DNA from: JAHQVI01 sp963749875
Lineage (GTDB): Bacteria > Pseudomonadota > Alphaproteobacteria > Rhizobiales > Rhodomicrobiaceae
Assembly: GCA_963749875.1 (NCBI GenBank)
Contig: CAVVOX010000005.1
Location: 259,603 to 323,602 of the forward strand
Length of the DNA stretch: 64,000 nucleotides
Reading direction: 5' to 3'
Position numbers and translations under genes: made by a program. The notes under the pieces were generated by a model. That model was given only the letters and a program-made list of their open reading frames with translations, was not told the origin of the DNA and made no database searches. Of the stretch, positions 45,731 to 54,546 are shown one piece after another (the first letter of the stretch is position 1; every line of letters starts with the position of its first letter).

Positions 45731-47350
45731 ATGAGTAAGGAGCGGCTTTATCTTTTCGACACGACATTGCGCGACGGGGCGCAGGCGCAGGGCGTGACGT
45801 TTTCGGTGGAAGACAAGCTGCTCATCCTCCGCACGCTCGACGATCTCGGCCTGGATTATATCGAGGGCGGCTATCCCGGCGCGAACCCGACCGACACGGC
45901 GCTGTTTGCCGAAAGACGCCATCTCAGGAATGCGCGCTTCACCGCGTTCGGGATGACGAAGCGCGCCGGCCGCTCGATCTCCAACGATCCCGGCTTCGCC
46001 GAGATTGTGAACGCGAAGGCGGACGCGGTCTGCTTCGTCGGCAAGAGCTGGGACTATCACGTCAAGGTCGCGCTCGGCGTGAGCGAAGAGGAGAACTTGG
46101 AATCGATTGCCGAGTCGGTCCGCGCCGTGACGGAGACCGGCCGCGAGGCGCTGATCGATTGCGAGCACTTCTTCGACGGCTATAAGGCCAATCGCGACTA
46201 CGCCCTGGCCTGCGTCCGCACCGCCCATGACGCCGGCGCGCGCTGGGTCGTGCTCTGCGATACGAATGGCGGAACGCTGCCGCACGAGGTGGAAACCATC
46301 GTCGCCGACATCGCCGCGCATGTGCCTGCCGATCGCCTCGGCATCCACACGCACAACGATACGGAAAATGCCGTCGCCAATACGCTGGCGGCGATCCGGG
46401 CCGGCGTTCGCCATGTGCAGGGCACGCTCAACGGCGTCGGCGAGCGCTGCGGCAACGCTAATCTGACGTCGATCATCCCGACCCTGCTGCTCAAGCCCGA
46501 TTTCGCCGACCGCTTCGAGACGGGCGTCACGCTGGAACGGCTCAAATGGCTGACGCACGCATCCCGCCTCATAGATGAGATCCTCAATCGCGCGCCGAAC
46601 CGCTCGGCCGCCTATGTCGGCGAGTTGGCCTTTGCGCATAAGGGCGGCATTCATGTCTCGGCTGTGCAGAAAGATCCGCGCACCTATGAACACGTGCCGC
46701 CGGACGCGGTCGGCAACAGCCGCAAGCTGCTCGTCTCGAACCAGGCGGGCCGGTCGAACATCATCGCCGAGCTGGCGCGGATCGGGATTTATATCCGCTC
46801 GGACGATCCCCATATCGGCGAGCTGCTCGAAGAGGTGAAGCGGCGCGAAGCGGTCGGCTATGCTTATGAGGCGGCCGACGCTTCCTTCGAGCTGCTTGCG
46901 CGCCGGGTGCTCGGCGAGGTGCCGGAGTTTTTCCGTGTCGAGAGTTTTCGGGTCATGGTGGAGCGCCGCCATAATGCGCTGGGCGAATTGGTGACGGTCT
47001 CGGAAGCGACCGTCAAGACGCATGTCGCAGGCAAGACCGTGATGAATGTCGGCGAGGGCAACGGCCCGGTTCACGCGCTCGATCAGGCGCTCCGGCGCGA
47101 TCTCGGCAAATATCAGGAGTATATCGACGGCATCGAGCTGGTGGACTACAAGGTCCGTATTCTGACGGGCGGCACCGATGCGGTGACGCGCGTGCTGATC
47201 GAGACCCATGATTGCGATACGGGCGACAGGTGGTTTACGGTCGGCGTTTCGCCCAATATCGTCGATGCATCCTTCGAGGCGCTGGCCGACTCCATCACCT
47301 ACAAGCTTCTGAAAAACAAGGCCCCCGCGCCGGAAGCGCTGGCGGCGTAA
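45731..47350 (+). CDS. cimA: (R)-citramalate synthase
   Basis: This 539-residue enzyme condenses acetyl-CoA and pyruvate to citramalate, a threonine-independent route to 2-oxobutyrate and isoleucine. The DRE-TIM metal site opens with YLFDTTLRDGAQAQG, and GIHTHNDTENAVAN and GTLNGVGERCGNANL follow. The C-terminal LeuA-type regulatory domain is present from about residue 400. The sequence belongs to the CimA branch, not to 2-isopropylmalate synthase. It lies 29 bp after the GFA gene on the same strand. Confidence 0.93.
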   Translation: MSKERLYLFDTTLRDGAQAQGVTFSVEDKLLILRTLDDLGLDYIEGGYPGANPTDTALFAERRHLRNARFTAFGMTKRAGRSISNDPGFAEIVNAKADAVCFVGKSWDYHVKVALGVSEEENLESIAESVRAVTETGREALIDCEHFFDGYKANRDYALACVRTAHDAGARWVVLCDTNGGTLPHEVETIVADIAAHVPADRLGIHTHNDTENAVANTLAAIRAGVRHVQGTLNGVGERCGNANLTSIIPTLLLKPDFADRFETGVTLERLKWLTHASRLIDEILNRAPNRSAAYVGELAFAHKGGIHVSAVQKDPRTYEHVPPDAVGNSRKLLVSNQAGRSNIIAELARIGIYIRSDDPHIGELLEEVKRREAVGYAYEAADASFELLARRVLGEVPEFFRVESFRVMVERRHNALGELVTVSEATVKTHVAGKTVMNVGEGNGPVHALDQALRRDLGKYQEYIDGIELVDYKVRILTGGTDAVTRVLIETHDCDTGDRWFTVGVSPNIVDASFEALADSITYKLLKNKAPAPEALAA

Positions 47351-47359
47351 GGAGGGCTC

Positions 47360-47773
47360 ATGTTTCGGATCTGGCTTTTCATCGCCGGCCTTGTCGCCCT
47401 GGCGGCAATGGTCGCGGCAGCGCATGGCGCGCATGAGCTCAATCGCTACGCGCTGTTCCCCACCGCCGCCAAGATTTACGATACGGCCCAGCTCTTCCAC
47501 ATGGTGCACGCGATCGCGCTGTTCGGCGTCGCCGTTCTGCTGGCGACCACGGACGGACGCCGTACCGGCTGGTCGAGCGCCATGCTCAATCTGGCCGCGC
47601 TGGCGTTCCTCGCCGGCATCGTCATGTTCTCGGGCGGCATCTACTACCATGTTCTGCAAGGTGTGCGGCCGAACGTGCCGATCGTGCCGGCGGGCGGCAT
47701 CGCGTTCATGATCGGATGGGCCGCGCTGGCTCTATCCGCCTTCGGCTTCCGCAATGCGGAACGCGCCGCTTAA
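47360..47773 (+). CDS. DUF423-family small membrane protein
   Basis: This 137-residue protein has four hydrophobic segments. The family's N-terminal AAAHGAHEL and central AQLFHMVHAIALF and FSGGIYYHVL blocks are visible. DUF423 proteins are integral membrane proteins of unknown role. It starts 9 bp after the cimA stop with AAGGAGGG upstream, so it is co-transcribed with cimA. Confidence 0.88.
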   Translation: MFRIWLFIAGLVALAAMVAAAHGAHELNRYALFPTAAKIYDTAQLFHMVHAIALFGVAVLLATTDGRRTGWSSAMLNLAALAFLAGIVMFSGGIYYHVLQGVRPNVPIVPAGGIAFMIGWAALALSAFGFRNAERAA

Positions 47774-47969
47774 CGCGCGGCGCATCGCATCCAGTGCAGG
47801 ATCGGAATTGACGGAACCGTCCGAAATCCTTGTCCGTTGCGCCGGAGTTGATCCGGCGCCCAATTCTCTATCCGTTGCGCATTGAGTTTGCGGATATGCC
47901 AATAGCCCCCGGATCTCCGCTTCGCTCCGTCCGGGGCGACGGTCGTTTCTGCCCAAACATGATCTGGCA

Positions 47970-48896
47970 TTAATGCTTGCGGTTGGCGACGAAATGGGCG
48001 GCGGCGATGAGCGTCGCGGCGGCATCGCCGAACGGAGCAAGCGCATCACAGGCCTGCGCCTCCAATTGGCTCAGGCGCGTTCGCGCCGCATCGGCGCCGA
48101 TCAGCGAAACGAGCGTCGCCTTGCCCGCGCCGTGATCCTTCGCGACCGCCTTGCCGACGAGCGCCGCGTCGCCTTCGGCATCGAGCAGATCATCCGCAAG
48201 CTGAAAGGCAAGGCCGAGCGCGCCTCCATAGGCCACAAGAGCGTTGCGCCGCGCCGTCTCCGCACAAGCCAGAATGGCTCCGGCCTCGCAGGCAAAGCAG
48301 ATCAACGACCCGGTCTTCATCGATTGAAGGCGCAAAATCTCCGTTTCGCTCAGATTTGCGCCCGGCGCCCGGAAGTCGAGCATCTGCCCCCCCGCCATGC
48401 CCGCCCGCCCCGCGCTTCGTGCCAGCTCAAGCGACAGGGCGCTGCGAACGCCGGGATCGGGATGGGTTTCCGGATCGGCGAGGATCTCGAACGCCAATGT
48501 CAGCAGCGCATCGCCCGCCAAGATCGCCGTCGCCTCGTCGAACGCCTTGTGGACCGTCGGGCGGCCGCGCCGCAGATCGTCATCGTCCATTGCAGGCAAA
48601 TCGTCATGGACGAGCGAATAGCAGTGAATGCATTCGAGCGCCGCGCCCACATTCAGAGCCGCTTCATCTGGCAGGCAGCACAGTCGGGCGCTCTCCAGGA
48701 CAAGGAAGGGCCGCAGCCGCTTTCCGCCTCCCAGGACGGCATAGCGCATCGCCTCGTTCAGCCGGCCGGGGACCGCCTCACCCTTCTCGGGCGCCGTCAG
48801 CCATTCGTCGAGGCGCCGCTCTATGAGGGTTGCGCAGCCTTGAAGCCGCTGGTTAAAGGATTGATAGTCCGATGGCCTTTGCACGTGTCCCGCCAA
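47970..48896 (-). CDS. ispA: Polyprenyl synthetase (farnesyl/geranyl diphosphate synthase)
   Basis: This 308-residue enzyme elongates isoprenyl diphosphates. The first aspartate-rich motif is DDLPAMDDDDLRRG, preceded by YSLVH, and the second is FQLADDLLD. The GGKRLRPFL substrate-binding block is near residue 57. Chain length is not settled by the sequence, but position and size fit short-chain IspA. It is divergent from mtgA, with the two starts overlapping or nearly so. Confidence 0.92.
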   Translation of the reverse strand: MAGHVQRPSDYQSFNQRLQGCATLIERRLDEWLTAPEKGEAVPGRLNEAMRYAVLGGGKRLRPFLVLESARLCCLPDEAALNVGAALECIHCYSLVHDDLPAMDDDDLRRGRPTVHKAFDEATAILAGDALLTLAFEILADPETHPDPGVRSALSLELARSAGRAGMAGGQMLDFRAPGANLSETEILRLQSMKTGSLICFACEAGAILACAETARRNALVAYGGALGLAFQLADDLLDAEGDAALVGKAVAKDHGAGKATLVSLIGADAARTRLSQLEAQACDALAPFGDAAATLIAAAHFVANRKH

Positions 48897-49801
48897 TCAT
48901 GTCGAGCTTTGGGGAAAAGATGCGCCAGATGCGCGATCGGCTCAAGTCTGCCGGTGAGCATCTCCACCGAACGGCTCGCGCCACTGGTCAGGACGCTGCA
49001 CAGGCCCTGCAAAGGGCGGTGCGATGGCCGGGGGCGTGGTGGACCGGACGCAGGACGGCGCAGATCGAGCCGACAGAGCCCGCCTGGGGCGAGGGCCCGC
49101 GCGAAATGCAGGCCGTCGCCGATGCTGCTGCCGAGGGGCCCTCGGCGGCCGCAGGCTGGCGCGATCGCCATCCCACTCTCGTCAAGGGATTGCGCATCGC
49201 GGCGATTGCGCTCGCAGTGTTCCTGGCGCTGCCTTACATTTTCATTCTGATCTACCGCTTCGTCGATCCGCCAATTTCCGCGCTCATGCTGCGCCATGCC
49301 CTTCTGGGTCACGAGATCCGCCATCAGTGGGTCGATTTCGACGCGATCTCGCCGAATTTGGCAACGGCCGCGATCATTGCGGAGGATGCGCGCTTCTGCA
49401 GCCATTGGGGGGTGGATTGGGGCGCGGTCGGCGAGGTTCTGGATGACCTCGAAATCGGGGAAACGCCGCGCGGCGCGAGCACCATTGCGATGCAGACCGC
49501 AAAGAACCTGTTCCTCTGGCCGGAGCAGATCTATATCCGCAAGGTCCTTGAGGTGCCGCTCGCCTATTTCATGACGCTGGTCTGGCCGAGGCAGCGGATC
49601 ATCGAGATTTATCTCAATATTGCCGAATGGGGACCGGACGTTTTTGGCGCGGAAGCGGCGGCCGAAGATCATTTCGGCAAATCGGCCGCATCGCTGAGCC
49701 GTCGCGAGGCGGCGCTGCTGGTGGCCGCTCTGCCCAATCCCTATATACGCAATGCCGGCCGGCCGGGACCGAAGACGCGCCGTCTGGCCAGCCGGATTTA
49801 G
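48872..49801 (+). CDS. mtgA: Monofunctional biosynthetic peptidoglycan transglycosylase
   Basis: This 309-residue GT51 enzyme polymerises lipid II glycan strands. A cytoplasmic tail of about 105 residues is unusually long, followed by one transmembrane helix (LRIAAIALAVFLALPYIFI). GT51 motifs are EDARFCSHWGVDW, GASTIAMQTAKNLFLW and RIIEIYLNIAEWG. Starts at 48872 and 48899 are both possible; the first overlaps the divergent ispA start. After the TAG at 49799 the same frame continues 16 codons (SRVNREAQDASCVFAR) before a TAA. This looks like a family-type tail, so the stop may be a recent change. Confidence 0.92.
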   Translation: MAFARVPPIMSSFGEKMRQMRDRLKSAGEHLHRTARATGQDAAQALQRAVRWPGAWWTGRRTAQIEPTEPAWGEGPREMQAVADAAAEGPSAAAGWRDRHPTLVKGLRIAAIALAVFLALPYIFILIYRFVDPPISALMLRHALLGHEIRHQWVDFDAISPNLATAAIIAEDARFCSHWGVDWGAVGEVLDDLEIGETPRGASTIAMQTAKNLFLWPEQIYIRKVLEVPLAYFMTLVWPRQRIIEIYLNIAEWGPDVFGAEAAAEDHFGKSAASLSRREAALLVAALPNPYIRNAGRPGPKTRRLASRI

Positions 49802-49993
49802 AGCCGCGTCAACCGCGAGGCGCAGGACGCATCCTGTGTTTTCGCGCGTTAACACCTGACGAGGCTCTGGCCAAAGACATTCGACATCTTTATAAGGGCA
49901 AGTGAAAATCGCTCTTGGAGTGAATGGAATCCCGAAGAGCTGCAAGCGCCGCGCGCCGCTTGTCAGTCTTTTTTGCTTTGTTGAGGTAGGACG

Positions 49994-50179
49994 ATGGCTG
50001 TTCCAAAACGAAAAACATCCCGCATGAAACGCGGGAACCGTCGCTCGGCAGATGCGCTGAACGCGCCGACCTATGTCGAGGACAAAGAGTCCGGCGAGTT
50101 GCGCCGTCCGCATCATATCGATTTGAAATCGGGCAAATATCGCGGCAAGCAGGTCCTGGAGCCCAGCGAAGAGATCTGA
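49994..50179 (+). CDS. rpmF: 50S ribosomal protein L32
   Basis: This 61-residue basic protein begins MAVPKRKTSRMKRGNRR, the L32 signature. It lacks the zinc-binding cysteines, as in the C-minus form common in alphaproteobacteria. The ATG follows GAGGTAGGACG. Its position after mtgA and ispA matches other Hyphomicrobiales. plsX and fabH, its partners in gammaproteobacteria, are absent here. Confidence 0.97.
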   Translation: MAVPKRKTSRMKRGNRRSADALNAPTYVEDKESGELRRPHHIDLKSGKYRGKQVLEPSEEI

Positions 50180-50285
50180 GGATGGCTGCCGGGTTGCGCG
50201 GTGAGCGATCGGTTCCCGCGCAGGCGAGCAATCTCTGGGCGTTGATCCCGCCCGCATCGTGGACATGAGAGATGGAGAATAGACA

Positions 50286-50714
50286 ATGATCCTCAGCATC
50301 CCCTGGATTCTCCTGGCGATTATCCTTTACAATCTGATCGCCTTCGCCTCGTCCTGGCCGCCCGTCGGTTCGGAAGGACCGACGGTTTTCGACACGCATC
50401 TGTTTTCGATCCATATGATCTCGGACGCGACCTGGTCATTGACCGTCGGCGATCTCGTGACGATCATCACGCTCGTGCTGCTTTTCGTCGAGCTGATCAA
50501 GGCCACGCGAACCGGCGGCTCCTCCATCGTCGACCATGCGCTTTCGACCATTCTGTTCGTTCTCTGCCTGGTCGAATTCCTTGTGGTCCGTCAGGCCGCG
50601 ACCTCGGTCTTCTTCTTCATCCTGGTGGTGACGCTGATCGATGTCATTGCCGGCTTCTCGATCACCATCCGTGCTGCGCGGCGCGACTTCGGCTTTGGCG
50701 GAGCTGTGGACTGA
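50286..50714 (+). CDS. Small hypothetical membrane protein
   Basis: I do not recognise the family beyond a conserved-looking small membrane protein. The 142 residues contain about four hydrophobic segments (MILSIPWILLAIILYNLIAF, LVTIITLVLLFVELI, ALSTILFVLCLVEFLVV and SVFFFILVVTLIDVIAGF). Short loops, one with TRTGGSS, separate them. The ATG at 50286 is preceded by GAGATGGAGAA. A rho-independent terminator follows at 50749. Confidence 0.7.
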   Translation: MILSIPWILLAIILYNLIAFASSWPPVGSEGPTVFDTHLFSIHMISDATWSLTVGDLVTIITLVLLFVELIKATRTGGSSIVDHALSTILFVLCLVEFLVVRQAATSVFFFILVVTLIDVIAGFSITIRAARRDFGFGGAVD

Positions 50715-50748
50715 TCCACGAGGCTTTGACCGGCCGGTTTACGTTGTG

Positions 50749-50780
50749 TAAGGGGGCGCTTGAGGGCGCCCTTTTATTTT
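50749..50780 (+). terminator. Rho-independent terminator
   Basis: A GGGCGC / GCGCCC stem with a short TTGAGG-type loop is followed directly by CTTTTATTTT. It closes the rpmF/membrane-protein transcript. Confidence 0.75.
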
Positions 50781-50812
50781 GCGGCGCATGGGATCATGAC
50801 CTTGAACGGTCA

Positions 50813-50920
50813 CTAGCGCAACGCGCGTCCAATTGGACGCGGGAACAGTTGCGCTAACTTATTGAAATAGATCAATTTAACCTCGTTCAAGTGAGTCCGC
50901 TTGAACGAGGGTTGATCTAG
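50813..50920 (+). repeat. CTAG-bounded two-hairpin intergenic repeat, copy 6 (short form)
   Basis: A 108-bp copy, the same length and layout as copy 5, with CTAG at both ends. The first hairpin is GCGCGTCCAATTGGACGCG. The second pairs CCTCGTTCAAGTG with CGCTTGAACGAGG. It sits 22 bp upstream of the nadQ-like start. Confidence 0.88.
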
Positions 50921-50942
50921 AAAGGCGGGCTCAGGCTTGGAC

Positions 50943-51917
50943 ATGCGGGATGATGTTTCGGTCGAAATCGGACTGACCGCCGCGATCGTTTCGGTCGATG
51001 GCGACAATCCGCGCATTCTCGTCGTCCGCCCCGGAAACGGAGCGCCCGGCACGCCGGTCGCGCTGCCCTTTGGCATGTTCGAGCCGCTCCGTCACCGGAC
51101 GCTCGAAATCGGTCTGCGCAATTGGGTGAGGGACCAAACCGGGCTACAGCTCGGCTATGTCGAGCAGCTTTACACTTTCGGGGATCGCGGACGCCATGCG
51201 CGGCCGGGCGATACCGGGCCACAGGTCGTCTCGATCGGCTATCTGGCGCTGACCGGCGCCGGCGCACATTGCGGCCTGAAGCACGGCATGTGGGAGAGCT
51301 GGTACCATTTCTTCCCCTGGGAAGATTGGCGGAATGGAAGGCCCCCGATCTTCACCGACGAAATCCTTCCCCGCCTGACCTCCTGGGCGGAGCGAGCCGA
51401 GCCCAGCGATGCGCCAGCCCGCCCCCTGAGCCGCGATGAGCGCCTCGGCATCTGTTTCGGCAGCGAGCAGGGCTGGGACGATGAAAAGGTGCTGGACCGC
51501 TATGAGCTGCTTTACGAGGCCGGCCTGGTCGCCGAAGCGCGGATCGACGGGCGCGAGGCCGCAAGACAATGGCCGGCGCTGCCGGCGTTCGGCGTGCCGA
51601 TGCAGTTCGACCATCGCCGCATTCTCGGCACGGCCATGAGCCGGCTGCGCGGCAAGATCAAATACCGCCCGGTGATCTTCGAGCTCATGCCGGAGAGTTT
51701 CACCCTATTCGAGCTTCAGAGGACCGTGGAAGCCATTTTGGGGAGCCATCTGCATAAGCAGAATTTCCGCCGCCTGATCGAGGCATCCGGGCTGGTCGAG
51801 CCGACGGGCGATATTCACATGGCGACAGGCGGGCGGCCCGCGAAAGCCTATCGCTTTCGGAGGGAGGCCGTGCTGGAACGGCCCTCCGCCGGCGTGCGCG
51901 TCCGAGCGCGCGGCTAG
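50943..51917 (+). CDS. nadQ: Nudix-related transcriptional regulator, NadQ-like
   Basis: This 324-residue protein has an N-terminal Nudix-like domain (LTAAIVSVDGDNPRILVVRP through about residue 140) without a complete Nudix-box catalytic motif. A middle region and a C-terminal winged helix follow (MPESFTLFELQRTVEAILG, then KQNFRRLIEASGLVEPTG). This arrangement fits NrtR/NadQ regulators; the alphaproteobacterial NadQ family controls NAD synthesis genes. No nadABC genes are nearby, so the target is inferred. The ATG at 50943 is preferred to a TTG two codons upstream. A repeat occupies the promoter region. Confidence 0.75.
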   Translation: MRDDVSVEIGLTAAIVSVDGDNPRILVVRPGNGAPGTPVALPFGMFEPLRHRTLEIGLRNWVRDQTGLQLGYVEQLYTFGDRGRHARPGDTGPQVVSIGYLALTGAGAHCGLKHGMWESWYHFFPWEDWRNGRPPIFTDEILPRLTSWAERAEPSDAPARPLSRDERLGICFGSEQGWDDEKVLDRYELLYEAGLVAEARIDGREAARQWPALPAFGVPMQFDHRRILGTAMSRLRGKIKYRPVIFELMPESFTLFELQRTVEAILGSHLHKQNFRRLIEASGLVEPTGDIHMATGGRPAKAYRFRREAVLERPSAGVRVRARG

Positions 51918-52518
51918 ATTTCAAGACGATTCACACAGCTCCGGGCAAAAAAGTCGTGGATCGGTGTGCATATCCTGTGAAATTTCCCCGCTGTGGCTCC
52001 ACGAGCGCCTTTTACCGGCTAAGCGACGGCATTTCCTTGGCTTTTCGTCGGGCAAATGAATTGCCTGTGGCCTAAACGGCACAGCCCATTGGCTTCCGCT
52101 AACGGCCATTGTTAATAATGTTGCGCAAATGCCTAGCGTAAACCGATTTTTTATAATGTGACAAGCTGCCGTGGCTTCCAAAAAAATACAAATGTGGTAT
52201 TATGTCGTGATAAAGCACACGACTGGTGACGACGCGCAAAACTCTCCGTTACTACGGTAGCATTTTTTCAAATTTGCGTAGATGAGGACGCGGTCCGGAC
52301 AATGAGATCGCTAGCGATTTTATTTTCGCTTTCTTCTTCACCAATTTGTGCTTTCAGCTTCGTGCGGTCGTCGCTGGTGGGGGCCTTGAGCTAGACCGCT
52401 TAAACAGCCTTGGTGAATGCGTGGCTGACCGACTCTCGTTCGTCGGATGTGGCGGCAACGGCACAGTCGGTAGCAAGCTTTCGGCATTTCGCGCCAAGAC
52501 AGAAATGTGAGAACGAGT
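51918..52518. promoter_or_regulatory. 601-bp AT-rich region upstream of carD
   Basis: This is the longest gene-free stretch outside the repeats. The AT content is raised from 52080 to 52340, with a promoter-like GTGGTATTATGT near 52195. A short open frame at 52301 (30 codons, signal-peptide-like) has no ribosome binding site and I do not call it. A long 5' leader for carD is possible. Confidence 0.4.
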
Positions 52519-53085
52519 ATGGCTGCAAAAAAAAGATCGACACAGAGGAATGGGTTTCGGAAAGACGAGTTCGTCGTCTATCCGACCCACGGTGTTGGGC
52601 GCATTGTGGGAATCGAAGAGCAGGAAATCGCCGGCAGCAAGCTTGAGCTGTTCGTTATCAACTTTGAAAAAGACAAGATGATGCTGCGTGTGCCGGTCAC
52701 GAAATGTGAAAGCGCCGGGATGCGGAAGCTTTCCGATTGCGACATCGTCTCGAAGGCCATGGAGACGCTGGCCGGCCGGGCGCGCGTGAAACGGACCATG
52801 TGGAGCCGCCGCGCCCAGGAATATGAGAGCAAGATCAATTCTGGCGACCTCATCTCGATCGCCGAAGTCGTCCGGGATCTCTACAGATCGGACAGCCAGC
52901 CTGAGCAGTCCTACTCCGAGCGCCAACTTTATGAGGCCGCTCTGGACCGCATGGCGCGCGAGATCGCAGCCGTGCAGGACGTCGACGAGGTTATGGCGAT
53001 TCAGGCGATCGGCGAATCCCTGAATAAGACCGCGCGCATGAGCCGCAAGGAAGAAATCGAAGAGGCTCACGACAAGGCCGCTTGA
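52519..53085 (+). CDS. carD: CarD-family RNA-polymerase-binding transcription factor
   Basis: This 188-residue protein opens with a Lys/Arg-rich tail and the CarD/TRCF RNA-polymerase-interaction domain (FVVYPTHGVGRIVGIEEQEI, then LELFVINFEKDKMMLRVPV). A helical C-terminal domain (MWSRRAQEYESKINSGDLIS onward) completes it. CarD stabilises open promoter complexes, notably at rRNA promoters. The ATG at 52519 is preferred; a GTG four codons upstream is in frame. A hairpin terminator follows and then an insertion sequence. Confidence 0.93.
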   Translation: MAAKKRSTQRNGFRKDEFVVYPTHGVGRIVGIEEQEIAGSKLELFVINFEKDKMMLRVPVTKCESAGMRKLSDCDIVSKAMETLAGRARVKRTMWSRRAQEYESKINSGDLISIAEVVRDLYRSDSQPEQSYSERQLYEAALDRMAREIAAVQDVDEVMAIQAIGESLNKTARMSRKEEIEEAHDKAA

Positions 53086-53117
53086 ACACACGCCTTTTCT
53101 CTCCGACCGAACAGATG

Positions 53118-53141
53118 CGGCGGGCACTCTTGCCCGCCGTT
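53118..53141 (+). terminator. carD terminator hairpin
   Basis: A CGGCGGGCA / TGCCCGCCG stem with a CTCT loop is followed by TTTGT. The T run is short. The IS256-family element starts only 13 bp beyond. Confidence 0.65.
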
Positions 53142-53143
53142 TG

Positions 53144-54448
53144 TCATTGGTTGGAGCTATGCGTGAATCTTGGTGACGGCTTTGGAATTGATGAGGCGGC
53201 GGCATAATCTCGGTCAGCTTCCAAGCCGTCGGTGAATTTGACGCCTTCGATCAGTTTGGGCAACTGGTTTTGTCCATCGAGCCTGCGCCAGGAGGCCTGC
53301 GCGGCTTGGATCAACTTGAACACCATGATGATCCCCGTATCATGCGACAGGCAACCTTTCGCTCTCGTCGTCCGGTGACGTACAGTTGCGAAGGTGCTCT
53401 CGATAGGGTTGCTCGTTCGGATGTGCTTCCAATGCTCGGCAGGAAAGTCGTAGAACGCCAGCAGCGCTTCGCGATCCTTGGCCAGGCAATCGGCGGCTTT
53501 ATCGTATTTGGCTTTGTACTTGGCAATGAAGCGATCGAAGGCTTTTCCGGCTTCATCCCGGCTCTCGGCCATCCAAATTTCCTTGAGATCCGACTTGGCT
53601 TTGGGCTGGACCGATTTCGGCATTTTGTTGAGCACATTCATGGATTTGTGGACCCAGCAACGTTGCTGCCGGGTTGAACCGAATTCTTGCTCCAACGCTT
53701 TCCAGAACCCCAACGCGCCGTCACCGATGGCCAACTCTGGCGCAACCGACAGGCCGCGCGCTTTCAGATCTGCGAGCAACTCGCGCCAGGACTGAGCGCT
53801 TTCCCGGTAGCCTGACTGGAAGCCGATCAGCTCCTTCTTGCCTTCCGGCGTCGCACCGATGAGCACCAGGATGCACTGTTTGTCAGGGTCCATCCGCGCC
53901 TGGAGATAAACGCCATCCGCCCAGACGTAGACATAGCGGCGCGCCGAGAGATCGCGCGTCTTCCAACGCTCATATTCCTCCTGCCAGCCCGTTTTCAGAC
54001 GAGCGAGCACCGCAGGCGAGAGGTTCGGCGCATCCTTGTCGAGCAAGGCGGCAAGCGCCTCCTGCATGTCGCCCATCGAGATCCCGCGCAGATAGAGCAC
54101 CGGCAAAAGGGCGTCCAGGCTCTTTGTGCGGCGGGCGTAAGGTGGCAGGATACTGGATGAAAACCGGATGCGTTCGCCATCGGTCCCGCCGCGATCGCGC
54201 AGCCGAGGTTGGCGGACCTCCACCGGACCGATGCCGGTCTGGATCGTCCGTTCCGGCATATGACCGTGCCGAACAAGACGCTGACGGTCGTCCGTGGTCG
54301 TCAGGTGGGCATGGGTTGCAAGGCATTCGGCGAGCTCGGCTTCCACGGCCTGTGTCAGAAGCTGACGCGCGCCATTGCGCAGCACCTCGGTAAGCGGATC
54401 GGCAAACTCTCCCGGCTGGCGCAAGGTGACAATCTTATCGTCCTTCAT
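53144..54448 (-). CDS. IS256-family (Mutator-type) transposase
   Basis: This 434-residue DDE transposase has the expected catalytic blocks: WADGVYLQAR (first Asp), AIGDGALGFWKALEQEFG (second Asp) and NPIESTFATVRHRT (Glu). The C/H region is around STRQQRCWVHKS. Length is normal to slightly long. Oddly, the frame passes through the left inverted repeat and takes its last few codons and TGA stop from flanking DNA. The protein is otherwise intact and may be active. Confidence 0.93.
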   Translation of the reverse strand: MKDDKIVTLRQPGEFADPLTEVLRNGARQLLTQAVEAELAECLATHAHLTTTDDRQRLVRHGHMPERTIQTGIGPVEVRQPRLRDRGGTDGERIRFSSSILPPYARRTKSLDALLPVLYLRGISMGDMQEALAALLDKDAPNLSPAVLARLKTGWQEEYERWKTRDLSARRYVYVWADGVYLQARMDPDKQCILVLIGATPEGKKELIGFQSGYRESAQSWRELLADLKARGLSVAPELAIGDGALGFWKALEQEFGSTRQQRCWVHKSMNVLNKMPKSVQPKAKSDLKEIWMAESRDEAGKAFDRFIAKYKAKYDKAADCLAKDREALLAFYDFPAEHWKHIRTSNPIESTFATVRHRTTRAKGCLSHDTGIIMVFKLIQAAQASWRRLDGQNQLPKLIEGVKFTDGLEADRDYAAASSIPKPSPRFTHSSNQ

Positions 54449-54546
54449 GGCGTATCAATCCTTGTTTGGATATGTGGCTGGCTTTGTCACCGCCACGATA
54501 CGCCGCCTCCCTTTCCTCGGCCGTCACCAACATTTCCGCATAGCTC
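53154..54546 (-). mobile_element. IS256-family insertion sequence, 1393 bp
   Basis: The ends carry 24-bp imperfect inverted repeats. The left is GAGCTATGCGTGAATCTTGG TGAC (53154-53177). The right, read inward, is GAGCTATGCGGAAATGTTGG TGAC (54523-54546). Twenty of the 24 positions agree. The interior encodes one transposase. The 8-bp flanks (ATTGGTTG left, GACCCACA right) do not match, so there is no target duplication. That suggests deletion or recombination next to the element after insertion. Confidence 0.88.

Noticed and set aside
45692..47659. A 655-codon open frame antisense to cimA
   Set aside because: cimA is intact and convincing; the antisense product has no recognisable features.
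52301..52393. A 30-codon frame with a hydrophobic start upstream of carD
   Set aside because: It lacks a ribosome binding site, and the hydrophobic part is short; it may equally be carD leader sequence.
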